A stretch of 64,000 nt of DNA from Bacteroidota bacterium (GTDB taxonomy: Bacteria; Bacteroidota; Bacteroidia; Bacteroidales; JAAUTT01). The notes under the pieces were generated by a model. That model was not told the origin of the DNA, made no database searches, and saw only the letters and a list, made by a program, of their open reading frames with translations. The position numbers and the translations under genes were made by a program. Of this stretch, positions 36,813 to 45,940 are shown in pieces. The stretch is from positions 124,001 through 188,000 of the forward strand of contig JAUZOO010000004.1 in the NCBI GenBank assembly GCA_030706405.1, given 5' to 3'. Position 1 is the stretch's first letter, and the number at the start of each line of letters is the position of its first letter.

Positions 36813-38393
36813 ATGAACCTTTCAAAATACATCATTGGAACGATTTGTGTCTTTTCCTTTTTTACACATACCGTCGATGCGCAAATTAAACTGACCGTTG
36901 ATCGGAATGCCGTACAGCAAACGATTCATAACTTTGGGGCTTCCGATGCCTGGCGTACCCAGTTTGTAGGCAAATACTGGCCATTAGAAAAACGCGAAGC
37001 CATAGCCGACCTGCTTTTCAGCAAGGATTTCGATAAAAATGGAAATCCGAAAGGAGTTGGGCTGTCTCTCTGGCGTTTTAACATTGGCGCTGGCAGTACC
37101 GAACAGGGCGATAGCAGCACTATTGCTCATGAGTGGCGCAGAACGGAGTGCTTCCTGGATAAATCGGGTCAATATAATTGGAATAAACAGGAAGGTCAAC
37201 GCTGGTTTTTGGAAGCTGCCCGCAAACGTGGTGTCGAAAAGATACTCGGATTTACAAATGCAGCCCCCTATTTCATGTCTAAAAACGGGTTTGCAAGGTC
37301 TTCGGGCGGGATACACCTCAACCTTAAACCCGACCAATATACCGATTATGCCCGGTTCCTGACCGAAGTATGCAACCATTTCAAATTCGATTACTTAAGC
37401 CCTGTCAATGAACCGCAATGGGACTGGACCGGCGATTCGCAGGAAGGCACGCCCGCTACCAACCAGGAATGTTCCATTCTCATCCACCACATTAACCGCG
37501 AATTACAACGAACCAATTCGAAATGCAAAATTACTTTTGGTGAAGCTGGCGCCATTCGATACCTGTTCAATCAAAATACAGATAAACCCAATCGCGACAA
37601 TCAGATAGAGGATCTGTTTTCAGATAACGGGACATTTTCCATCAGTCATCTTCCGCACGTAAACAATTGCATATCCGGACATTCCTATTGGAGCGTTTGG
37701 AAACTGGACGATCTTATCGCACAACGTAAGGCATTGCGCGAAAAAATCCGGCAATCGGCTCCTGGTTTTGAGTACTGGCAGTCCGAATATTGTGTGATGG
37801 AAAAAAACGACGATATAGGAGGCGGACCCGGACGAGACCTGTCGATCAATACCGCCCTTTATGTTGCACGTATCATACACTTTGACCTTACCCTGGCCAA
37901 TGCCTCGTCATGGCAATGGTGGACGGCCATCTCGGAAGGCGACTACAAAGACGGGCTGGTTTATATCGACGACAACAAAAGCCAGGGAAGCGCTTCTCCT
38001 ACCGATGAAATTATGACCTCCTGCAAAACAAACGGCAATTACCAATCATCTAAACTTTTATGGGCACTGGGCAATTATAGCCGGTTTATTCGTCCGGAAA
38101 TGAAACGGATTGAAATTTCCCGCAACGACTCTATTTCGGAATTAAATATAGCCCAAGGCCTTATGGCATCCGCCTATCTCGACACCAATAGCGATAAGCT
38201 TGTACTTGTTGCTGTTAACTATTCAAAAGAACCTCAAAATATAATCATTAGTCCTATAAACTTTTCATCAAAAGCCAAAAGGACATTCAAAATTTACGAA
38301 ACTTCCCAAACCGACAATCTGTCGTTTAAAGGCAAGTCAACCGGCAAGTATTCCATACGAGCCCGAAGCATCATAACTTTTGTTGAAGAATAA
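36813..38393 (+). CDS. Second GH30 glycoside hydrolase (tandem paralogue), secreted
   Basis: A 526-residue paralogue of the preceding enzyme, 30 bp downstream, more than half identical over the first 200 residues by eye. The catalytic pair is E200 (YLSPVNEPQW) and E325 (YWQSEYCVME). It differs in having an ordinary signal peptide (CVFSFFTHTVDAQ) instead of a lipobox, so it is expected in the periplasm or exported, while its neighbour is lipid-anchored. It also lacks a short insert after the NEP motif (DGWAS region). The likely division is surface endo-cleavage by the first and periplasmic trimming by this one; activity on beta-1,6-galactan is inferred from family and GH35 context. Confidence 0.85.
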   Translation: MNLSKYIIGTICVFSFFTHTVDAQIKLTVDRNAVQQTIHNFGASDAWRTQFVGKYWPLEKREAIADLLFSKDFDKNGNPKGVGLSLWRFNIGAGSTEQGDSSTIAHEWRRTECFLDKSGQYNWNKQEGQRWFLEAARKRGVEKILGFTNAAPYFMSKNGFARSSGGIHLNLKPDQYTDYARFLTEVCNHFKFDYLSPVNEPQWDWTGDSQEGTPATNQECSILIHHINRELQRTNSKCKITFGEAGAIRYLFNQNTDKPNRDNQIEDLFSDNGTFSISHLPHVNNCISGHSYWSVWKLDDLIAQRKALREKIRQSAPGFEYWQSEYCVMEKNDDIGGGPGRDLSINTALYVARIIHFDLTLANASSWQWWTAISEGDYKDGLVYIDDNKSQGSASPTDEIMTSCKTNGNYQSSKLLWALGNYSRFIRPEMKRIEISRNDSISELNIAQGLMASAYLDTNSDKLVLVAVNYSKEPQNIIISPINFSSKAKRTFKIYETSQTDNLSFKGKSTGKYSIRARSIITFVEE

Positions 38394-38424
38394 TCTAATC
38401 GAAAACAATAAATAAACCACCATA

Positions 38425-40257
38425 ATGAACTCACGAACCTTAATTTTATGCCTTTCGCTATTTTTTAGCAGCTTAGCCTTTGGACAAAACTCCAAACACA
38501 CCTTTACGCTTGGCGATTCCGCCTTCTTACTCGACGGCAAACCTTTGCAGATGATTTCCGGAGAAATCCATTATCCCCGTGTGCCTCGCGAGGCTTGGCG
38601 AAGCCGCATGAAAATGGCCAAAGCCATGGGATTAAATACGATCGGCACTTATGTTTTTTGGAACGTTCACGAACCCCAGAAAGGTCATTACGACTTTACC
38701 GGAAATAACGATGTTGCAGAGTTTGTTCGCATTGCACAGCAAGAAGGGCTTTGGGTAGTGTTGCGACCCAGTCCTTACGTTTGTGCCGAATGGGAATTTG
38801 GCGGTTATCCTTATTGGTTGCAAAACATTCCCGGACTGGTGGTTCGCAGTAAAGAACCACAGTACCTCGAAGCTTACAAAAATTATATCCGCGAAGTAGG
38901 AAAACAACTGGCTCCTTACCAGGTAAACCACGGCGGAAACATCCTGATGGTTCAAATTGAAAACGAATACGGCTCATATTCAAATGATAAAGAATATCTG
39001 GAAATTAACCGAAAAATCTTTCAAGAGGCAGGCTTCGACGGAACCTTATTTACCTGCGACCCGGCCAAAGCCATTAAAGACGGGCATTTGCCAGGATTGA
39101 TGCCTGCTGTAAACGGACTGGACAATCCCGCAGAAGTAAAAAAACTTGTCCGCGAAAACCACGATGGCAAAGGTCCATTCTATATTGCCGAATGGTACCC
39201 GGCCTGGTTCGATTGGTGGGGAACCGCCCATCACACTGTTCCTGCCGATAAATATGCCGAACAATTGGATAACGTGCTGGGTGCCGGAATATCTATCAAC
39301 ATGTATATGTTTCATGGTGGCACTACCCGCGGATTTATGAATGGAGCCAACTGCAATCAAAAAGATCCTTACGAGCCGCAAATTAGCAGCTACGATTACG
39401 ACGCCCCGCTTGATGAAGCAGGAAATGCTACTCCAAAATTTGTTCGCTTTCGGGAAGTAATCCAAAAACACCTTCCAAAGGGACAGTTTTTGCCAGAAAT
39501 ACCCCAACCCCGTAAAGCCGTTGCTACCACGCAGGTTCAATTCACACAGGTTCAAAGTATCTTCAACCTATTGCCTTCGCCGGTAAAAAACAAAAAGCCA
39601 CTTACCTTCGAAGCCCTTAACCAAAACTATGGATTTGTGTTATACCGTACGTCGGTTAAAGGAAACCAAAAAGGTGTATTGAAAATAAACAAGTTACGCG
39701 ACTATGGAATCATTTTTGTCAATGGTGTACGGGCCGAAATCCTCGACCGTCGTCATAATCAGGATAGTATTCTTTTATCTCTACCCAAAGGAAACGTTGT
39801 ATTAGACATATTGGTAGAAAACCTTGGGCGCATCAATTTTGGGCCATATCTGTTAGAGAACAAAAAAGGGATTACCGAAAACGTACTATTTAATGACTCA
39901 GAACTAGTCAATTGGCAGATGTTTAGCTTACCTTTCGACAATATGGCCAGCTTTACACCGAAAAATACCAAACAATTATCCGGTAATCAACCGGTTATTC
40001 GCAGAGGCATCCTCAAACTGAATGAAGTCGGCGATACTTACCTCAATATGCAAAACTGGGGCAAAGGATGCGTTTGGGTAAATGGCCATCACCTTGGGCG
40101 CTACTGGTCAGTCGGCCCGCAACAAACCATCTATGTACCAGCCGAATGGCTCAAAAAAGGAAATAATGAGGTTATCGTGCTTGAGTTGAACAAACCGGAA
40201 CAAACTGTTTTGAAAGGAATGCCAAAGCCTATTCTCGACAGTCTTACATCCAATTAG
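38425..40257 (+). CDS. GH35 beta-galactosidase
   Basis: A 610-residue secreted exo-beta-galactosidase. A signal peptide ends near residue 21 (SSLAFGQ). The catalytic barrel begins at FLLDGKPLQMISGEIHYPRVPREAWRSRM; the acid/base is E181 in QIENEYGSY and the nucleophile E256 in YIAEWYPAWFDWWG. C-terminal jelly-roll domains follow (GRINFGPYLLENKKGI, GCVWVNGHHLGRYWSVGPQQTIYVPAEWL). Length is normal for bacterial GH35. As last gene of the locus, it would remove terminal beta-galactose from imported oligosaccharides. Confidence 0.95.
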   Translation: MNSRTLILCLSLFFSSLAFGQNSKHTFTLGDSAFLLDGKPLQMISGEIHYPRVPREAWRSRMKMAKAMGLNTIGTYVFWNVHEPQKGHYDFTGNNDVAEFVRIAQQEGLWVVLRPSPYVCAEWEFGGYPYWLQNIPGLVVRSKEPQYLEAYKNYIREVGKQLAPYQVNHGGNILMVQIENEYGSYSNDKEYLEINRKIFQEAGFDGTLFTCDPAKAIKDGHLPGLMPAVNGLDNPAEVKKLVRENHDGKGPFYIAEWYPAWFDWWGTAHHTVPADKYAEQLDNVLGAGISINMYMFHGGTTRGFMNGANCNQKDPYEPQISSYDYDAPLDEAGNATPKFVRFREVIQKHLPKGQFLPEIPQPRKAVATTQVQFTQVQSIFNLLPSPVKNKKPLTFEALNQNYGFVLYRTSVKGNQKGVLKINKLRDYGIIFVNGVRAEILDRRHNQDSILLSLPKGNVVLDILVENLGRINFGPYLLENKKGITENVLFNDSELVNWQMFSLPFDNMASFTPKNTKQLSGNQPVIRRGILKLNEVGDTYLNMQNWGKGCVWVNGHHLGRYWSVGPQQTIYVPAEWLKKGNNEVIVLELNKPEQTVLKGMPKPILDSLTSN

Positions 40258-40291
40258 TCCCAAAAACTCTTTTTAAATTTTATAACCTTAT

Positions 40292-40327
40292 AATATTCAG
40301 CGGCTCTGAGTAGAGCCGCTGAATATT
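40292..40327. terminator. Terminator at the convergent end of the sus operon
   Basis: A perfect 16-bp stem (40292-40307 with 40312-40327), 4-nt loop, 35 nt after the GH35 stop and between two convergent operons. It can serve both strands. Confidence 0.8.
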
Positions 40328-40408
40328 TCTCGTTTGGCACTCTTTTTTCTTTTTGATTAACCTAATTACGCAGAAGTCCGTATTTACAGACCAAGTCGGA
40401 ACTTACAA

Positions 40409-43400
40409 TTACTTTATATTATCTGTTTTTTCCTCACGCACCAATTGTCCTTCTTTAAATTCACGAATTTGCGCATTGGTTTGCCCTGTAGAATGTTTCA
40501 GATTAGTAATGCTTATTTCCTGAACGCGCCCATCGGTAAGTTCAACCCTAAACTGATTCTCGCTAATAGCTTCGATGTTTTTGATGACCGAGACATTCTC
40601 GAAAGGCTCTATAACTGAAAGATAAACCGTTTCGTTGCCCAAAGTGCGAACAGCATAGGTTTTGCGGCGTGAAGCTTCATTTCCCAACGGAAAGTCTGCA
40701 CCAAGGTTTGCCGTAAACCTGACAGCACCCATTCCTTTAAGGTCAATGGTTACGGTCCCAAATTCATTTTTTGTTGAAGGCATGCCTGAGAGTGCGTTCT
40801 CCGAAGGCATTCCGCCAATCTTAACCGGTCCGTCCTGAAAGTCTTTTCCTACCGATTGTGGAGTTAGAATATTGACGTATTTCGGATTTAATGCCGAAAG
40901 ATATTTCGACGAACCATCTTTCATGACAACTTTAGCATCGCCCCAGAAAATATTCGGATTATCAATTCTGTTCACCTTTGTTTTAAGTACCAATTGCAAT
41001 TTTCCGGCAAGGTCGACGTTGATTTGCTTGTTTCCCAAAATCCAGACTCCGGTACTGTCGTTTATCAGTATTTTCCCATCAGTTTCAATCGTGTACCAAA
41101 GTTGTTTGTTCACATCGAAAGGTTCGGGAGCTGTGCCTACCATGATCTCATTCCGGGCTGGCCATACTGAAAACAGGTTTATCTTTAAAGTTCCGTTTTC
41201 GCTGTTTGGGGCGCGGGTTCCGGCATTATCACAGCCTTTACCCCAACACATTTCAAAATTACTACGGGTAACGCCTTTGGTTTTATACCAGTTGCAATCG
41301 GTTATAAACTGCGCATCTCCAAGCGGATCGGCATTCATTTGCGAATCGTGGCGGACAAATTCTTTTTGGGGAGCATTTATCTCTTTAAACCCCTTCATTT
41401 GAAAAAGCCAGTCGAACGTATGCGGTTTTTCGGCTTTCAAATAGTCAGCAAGAACAACGTAATCGTCGGTAACCACCATGAGGCGCCGCTGAAGCACAGG
41501 TTCGGTAAATCCAGTAACTTCGCCGTACTTAGGTGCATTTATTGGGATGAAAATAGAACGGCCTTCATCCCAACATTTTTGAGCAAACGATATTCCACCA
41601 GCCCAGTCGTACTGCATCCCGCCATAAGGAGGGTTAGACCAACGGGCATTGGTTTCGACCTCTGTAGCCTGCATCATCTTTCCGGTATAGAAAAGTGTTC
41701 GCTGGCTTTCAACCGGTTCCTGCATCTTCTGGTCGACTACCACCATATTTTTTGTCATCGAATTCTGTACAAAAAATTTATACATATACGAGGGATAACC
41801 GTACCAAATCATTTCGGGATTGTAGAAGCTACGGCCGTAACGCGTAAGGTTCAAGAGATTGGTACGATCGAAATGTCCGTGAAAGCCGCCATGTGTACCG
41901 TAATGTAATGCTGCCTGAATCTGCTCTCGTTGCGGACGGTTATTGGTATTCGACCGGAGCATTACAATTCCTATATTATCGGCATAAGCAGATTTCTCAA
42001 CTTTTTCGGAAGATGATTCGGGCAATTCGGGAACGCTATACAACAAATCACGCGAAGTTCCACGTCTGATAATGGCAGCATATTCCGGATCGCGGTACAT
42101 ATAATAGGCCAGTTCGTAAGGTTGACCGGACACCATCGTTTCCTGGGCATCATTGACGCCAAACATGATTCCGCGATAATCAGCAAACGACGGTAAGGCG
42201 TCCCACATATCCTTGATTCCAATACTATTTTTAGTAACCGGTCCCCATTTTTCGAAGTTCATACCATAAAGTCCCGGTCGCATAAAATCGGGCATAAGCG
42301 AATAATAACGGGCTGTGCCAATGGGTAAACGCAAGTTTTTAAAGTCAACACCCCACGGCTCCAAAGCAAGGGCTATCTGTGAAAACTCACTTGAACACCA
42401 CACGTTATATCCTACGGAACATTCGTACCACCAACCGTCGTTCATAACGCCTTGCGAAAAGTGGTCTAATATTCCGCAGGTTCCGCTGTACATGCGCTCA
42501 GCAAGGTTCCAGTCCTGGATGGCAAGGGCGCAATACAGCGCTCCGGTCATCTCCGAGAGTTTCCAATTGTTAATACCTCCGTCGTTCATACCTATTTCAA
42601 CGGTTTCGTAAAAAAGCCGGAAGGTTTGTTCGATCTGTGCTTTATCAGCATCAGTGAACACTCCCGAAGGCATAACCATATCGTACGCCATGGCAATGTG
42701 CTGGAAGAAATGCCCTTCCTGAACAAACGACTGATGGCAGGCCCGGAATGTTGAAGGGTAACCTTTTTTGGGGTCTGATAAACGTCGCATAAACAACACC
42801 ACTTTTTCGGCATATTCCTTTTTACCCGTTAACTGATAAGCTATTCCGGCAGCCATAAAATTGTATTCTTCCTGTGTTTGGAAAAGCTGCATTCCTTTGT
42901 CAGTATTGTCGTCGGTGATTTTGGTGGCGACTTCGGGTACTTTCCAGTCGGCCGCTAACTTTTCGTATTCAGCCAACGCTTTTTTTGCCCAGTCATACTT
43001 TTCGACTTTATCTTTAACTTCTTTCCAGCGTTCGACGGTATGAAGAATGTTGGGATATGACAATGCCGAAGCCGTTGTAAACTCAAGTTTGGCAGCCTCC
43101 CCTCCTCTCCCATTGGGTATCGCCCAAAGCGTCTGTTTTTCGCGACTTCCTTCGGGGAGACGATCGGTTACCAAAACTGTAACTTCGCACTCACGTACTT
43201 CGCCAGATTTTAAATCGAACGATGCCGGGGTTACCGATGCTTTCATCGACTCCCACCCACGGGAATCGAATTTCAAATTTACCGATTGCGCTGTGTTGGA
43301 AGCATTTCCGACTTCAACGTTATATTTAACCGAGGAGTTTTGGGGAGCCGACTTACCTTTAATCTTGCTCGTTAACGACAATGTTGCGCCGTGGGTTAAT

Positions 43401-43921
43401 TCTACATTCTTGAGTTGAAAATCAGTTTTATCGACATCCGATTTTGCTAGGATTTGGAATTCTTTTACAACTCGAAGAGCTCCATAAAGCTGCGCTTCTT
43501 TTATATTGAACCGGCTCCACGGAATTACGATTTCATGCCATCCCATCCCGCTCACGCGTACCAAAGAGTGTGTCTCTTGTTGAAATTTATTTGAGTCTTG
43601 TTCCGAAACTTTAAAGCACGCATCGAAGTCAACGGGTTGATCTTTCTTCAAAAAAACATCAAAACGAATTCCGTAATATTTGGACCAGTCGGCAATGCCT
43701 TCGTTAAAAACCCGAAAGCCTTTATTATAGCGTTTCCCGTCAGGGTAACGGTAGCTCACCGCTTGATTTAACAAAACCAATGCAACTCCATTATTAACTT
43801 TGGAGATATTTTTCCAATCCTTAAAATTAGCATCGCCAACAGGCGCCCTCAGGAAGGTTTGGGCATTTATATTGGTTAAAAAAAACGCAAAAAAGGAGAC
43901 TATTGTCAGTTTTGATTTCAT
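40409..43921 (-). CDS. Large heparinase II/III-like protein, probable polysaccharide lyase
   Basis: A 1,170-residue secreted protein (signal peptide to about residue 20, TNINAQ). An N-terminal beta-sandwich (about 22-185, DANFKDWKNISKVNNGVALVLLNQ) and a second sandwich come before an alpha/alpha-toroid region (about 285-600; WNLAERMYSGTCGILDHFSQGVMNDGWWYECSVGYNVW). A beta-domain carries the histidine cluster H677, H681, H683 in GTHGGFHGHFDRTNL, like the HGHxD motif of heparinase II/III lyases. A C-terminal domain of about 100 residues (KTYAVRTLGNETVYLSVIEPFENVSVI) ends the protein. Architecture and length recall the lyases that remove L-rhamnose from glucuronate in arabinogalactan (PL27), but I cannot confirm this. 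It is the last gene of the eight-gene minus-strand run. Confidence 0.6.
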   Translation of the reverse strand: MKSKLTIVSFFAFFLTNINAQTFLRAPVGDANFKDWKNISKVNNGVALVLLNQAVSYRYPDGKRYNKGFRVFNEGIADWSKYYGIRFDVFLKKDQPVDFDACFKVSEQDSNKFQQETHSLVRVSGMGWHEIVIPWSRFNIKEAQLYGALRVVKEFQILAKSDVDKTDFQLKNVELTHGATLSLTSKIKGKSAPQNSSVKYNVEVGNASNTAQSVNLKFDSRGWESMKASVTPASFDLKSGEVRECEVTVLVTDRLPEGSREKQTLWAIPNGRGGEAAKLEFTTASALSYPNILHTVERWKEVKDKVEKYDWAKKALAEYEKLAADWKVPEVATKITDDNTDKGMQLFQTQEEYNFMAAGIAYQLTGKKEYAEKVVLFMRRLSDPKKGYPSTFRACHQSFVQEGHFFQHIAMAYDMVMPSGVFTDADKAQIEQTFRLFYETVEIGMNDGGINNWKLSEMTGALYCALAIQDWNLAERMYSGTCGILDHFSQGVMNDGWWYECSVGYNVWCSSEFSQIALALEPWGVDFKNLRLPIGTARYYSLMPDFMRPGLYGMNFEKWGPVTKNSIGIKDMWDALPSFADYRGIMFGVNDAQETMVSGQPYELAYYMYRDPEYAAIIRRGTSRDLLYSVPELPESSSEKVEKSAYADNIGIVMLRSNTNNRPQREQIQAALHYGTHGGFHGHFDRTNLLNLTRYGRSFYNPEMIWYGYPSYMYKFFVQNSMTKNMVVVDQKMQEPVESQRTLFYTGKMMQATEVETNARWSNPPYGGMQYDWAGGISFAQKCWDEGRSIFIPINAPKYGEVTGFTEPVLQRRLMVVTDDYVVLADYLKAEKPHTFDWLFQMKGFKEINAPQKEFVRHDSQMNADPLGDAQFITDCNWYKTKGVTRSNFEMCWGKGCDNAGTRAPNSENGTLKINLFSVWPARNEIMVGTAPEPFDVNKQLWYTIETDGKILINDSTGVWILGNKQINVDLAGKLQLVLKTKVNRIDNPNIFWGDAKVVMKDGSSKYLSALNPKYVNILTPQSVGKDFQDGPVKIGGMPSENALSGMPSTKNEFGTVTIDLKGMGAVRFTANLGADFPLGNEASRRKTYAVRTLGNETVYLSVIEPFENVSVIKNIEAISENQFRVELTDGRVQEISITNLKHSTGQTNAQIREFKEGQLVREEKTDNIK

Positions 43922-43956
43922 GAGCGTCTAATTCATATATTTCAAAGAAAGCTTCT

Positions 43957-45891
43957 TTACTTTAAATTCCAATACACCACATACCGCTGATGATGAATCT
44001 GGTATAGCGGTTCGAGCGTCACCCCTTCGTTTTCAGTTTTAAACGTTAATGGCTTACCTCCGATTACTGGCTTTATAAACTGGTCGACATTCGATTTGTC
44101 GAGTTTTAAGGTATGGATAAGGGTTGCCGGAACGTGAAAATCGTAGGTATAATAGTCGTTGTACAATTTCGGGTTTGAAAATGGAGCCGGAGCTACCATT
44201 CCTTCGGTTCCCATGACCCCGGCAAGGACAATAGGGCCATAGGTAAAAGCAACAACCGAATCATTATCAGAAGGAACCGCCCGAAGCTTCATTGGGTAGG
44301 TAACTTCGATTTTATCATCGTTGTCCCATTTCCGGTTCAGGACGATATAGCTGCCGGGCTTCTGCGCAACCTTCACCAACTTGCCGTTTATTTTAACAAC
44401 AGCCCCCGATATTGCCCAGGCAGGATAACGCACTAAAACAGGCATTTCTATATTTTGAGATGTCTCAATAGTTAATGTAGTTTTGTCGGTGTTTGGGAAT
44501 TGCGTCTCCTGGCGCACTTTTACACCTTTTTCCTTCCAGTTAAGTTCCGAAGCTATAAAAAGATTCACGTATAGCGCTTTATCTGTATGAAAGTAAATTG
44601 CCTCGCCATATTTTGCCTGATTCTCAAAACCGGTTCCCACGCAGCACCAGAACGAACTGTCGCGTGTGCTGTAAACCTTATGAGCTCCGGGTAACATGGG
44701 CAAAAAGTAGGCAATCATGCCTGTTTCGGGATCCTGCTGACCGAGAATATGGTTGTAAAGCGCACGTTCGTAATAATCGGCATATTTCACATCGGCTTCA
44801 GCACAGAAAAGATGACGAGTAAGTTTTAGCAGATTATACACATTGCACGACTCGCCGGTATACCCGGTAAGGTGAGCCGACAGGTTGTCGGGCTTAAAAA
44901 ACTTCTCCTTATCGCTGTTACTCCCGGTGCAAAATGTATGGTGATCGATTACCGTGTTCCAAAAAAATTTGGCAACCTGTTTGCTGGTGTCGTTCCCGTC
45001 AATTTCGTAGTTACGGGTTAAGCCAATCAACTTAGGAATAAACGTATTGGCATGCTTCTTTTCGAGAATATCTTCTTTTTTCAACAACGGGTTTAACATC
45101 TCGTCGTGATAGAAAAAACCAGCAAGCCATTGATATTCGGGTTTCCCGGAGATAGCGTAGATATTGTAAAACACGTCGTTCATTCCACCAAATTCGTTAC
45201 GCAGCATTTTGGCACGCTCTTCAGCCGAAAGCGGTTTCAGTTTCTGATAAGCCCAATCAGCCATCTTTTCAACGACTTCGAGAGCCAGCTTATTGTCGCA
45301 ATATAAATACTGATCGATTAATCCCGCATATATTTTGTGAAGTGTGTACCACGGAGCCCAAACGCGCTGTCCGGCGATGTTCCGGTCTATCAGCCCCTGC
45401 GGGAAGGCGCTAAGATAACCATTCTGATGAAGCGCTTTCTGCACCTCAGCCAGTCCTTTAACCAACGAATCAGCTTTCAGTTTGTAGGCCTCATTCCCTG
45501 TAGAGCCATATAACATAGCCAACCCCGAAAGAATATGCCCGGTGGTATGACCACGCAAATCGCAATCGAGCGATTCCCAGCCGCCTAGCTTTTTCATAAC
45601 AAAGTACCCGCCTTCATTTTCGGAATAAACACCCGCATTACTGCGAAAGCTGTGTAGCAGTCGCTTGGTATCGATGGAAAGAATCCAGACACTTTCGCGT
45701 TCCATGTTATCCCGAAACATCCCGGGCAACAATCGCACATTTTGAAGATCAAAGCTATAGGCCTTCATCGGGGTTTTGTCTGTCATCATCATTTTCCCCT
45801 GGTGCTGCCCGGGATAATGCGACTGGGCATTAACTAAAAGATGCACCGGAAAACTTAAAAGTAATATTGTTAGTAAGTAATTTTTTTTCAT
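43957..45891 (-). CDS. GH127-type beta-L-arabinofuranosidase (DUF1680)
   Basis: A 644-residue secreted enzyme (signal peptide to about residue 22, LLVNAQ). It has an alpha/alpha barrel (LRGHTTGHILSGLAMLY, WAPWYTLHKIYAGLIDQ, NEFGGMNDVFYNIY) and the zinc-site residues of the family: E347 and C349 in TGESCNVYN, and C416-C417 in FWCCVGTGFENQAKYGEAIYF. In the characterised enzyme HypBA1 one of these cysteines is the nucleophile and the cluster binds zinc. It would release beta-L-arabinofuranose. GH127 and the related GH146 share these motifs and cannot be separated by eye. It is transcribed between the alpha/beta hydrolase and the lyase-like gene. Confidence 0.85.
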   Translation of the reverse strand: MKKNYLLTILLLSFPVHLLVNAQSHYPGQHQGKMMMTDKTPMKAYSFDLQNVRLLPGMFRDNMERESVWILSIDTKRLLHSFRSNAGVYSENEGGYFVMKKLGGWESLDCDLRGHTTGHILSGLAMLYGSTGNEAYKLKADSLVKGLAEVQKALHQNGYLSAFPQGLIDRNIAGQRVWAPWYTLHKIYAGLIDQYLYCDNKLALEVVEKMADWAYQKLKPLSAEERAKMLRNEFGGMNDVFYNIYAISGKPEYQWLAGFFYHDEMLNPLLKKEDILEKKHANTFIPKLIGLTRNYEIDGNDTSKQVAKFFWNTVIDHHTFCTGSNSDKEKFFKPDNLSAHLTGYTGESCNVYNLLKLTRHLFCAEADVKYADYYERALYNHILGQQDPETGMIAYFLPMLPGAHKVYSTRDSSFWCCVGTGFENQAKYGEAIYFHTDKALYVNLFIASELNWKEKGVKVRQETQFPNTDKTTLTIETSQNIEMPVLVRYPAWAISGAVVKINGKLVKVAQKPGSYIVLNRKWDNDDKIEVTYPMKLRAVPSDNDSVVAFTYGPIVLAGVMGTEGMVAPAPFSNPKLYNDYYTYDFHVPATLIHTLKLDKSNVDQFIKPVIGGKPLTFKTENEGVTLEPLYQIHHQRYVVYWNLK

Positions 45892-45940
45892 CGCTGAATC
45901 CTATTTGTCAATTAACAATCCATTAATCATTTATTATAAA

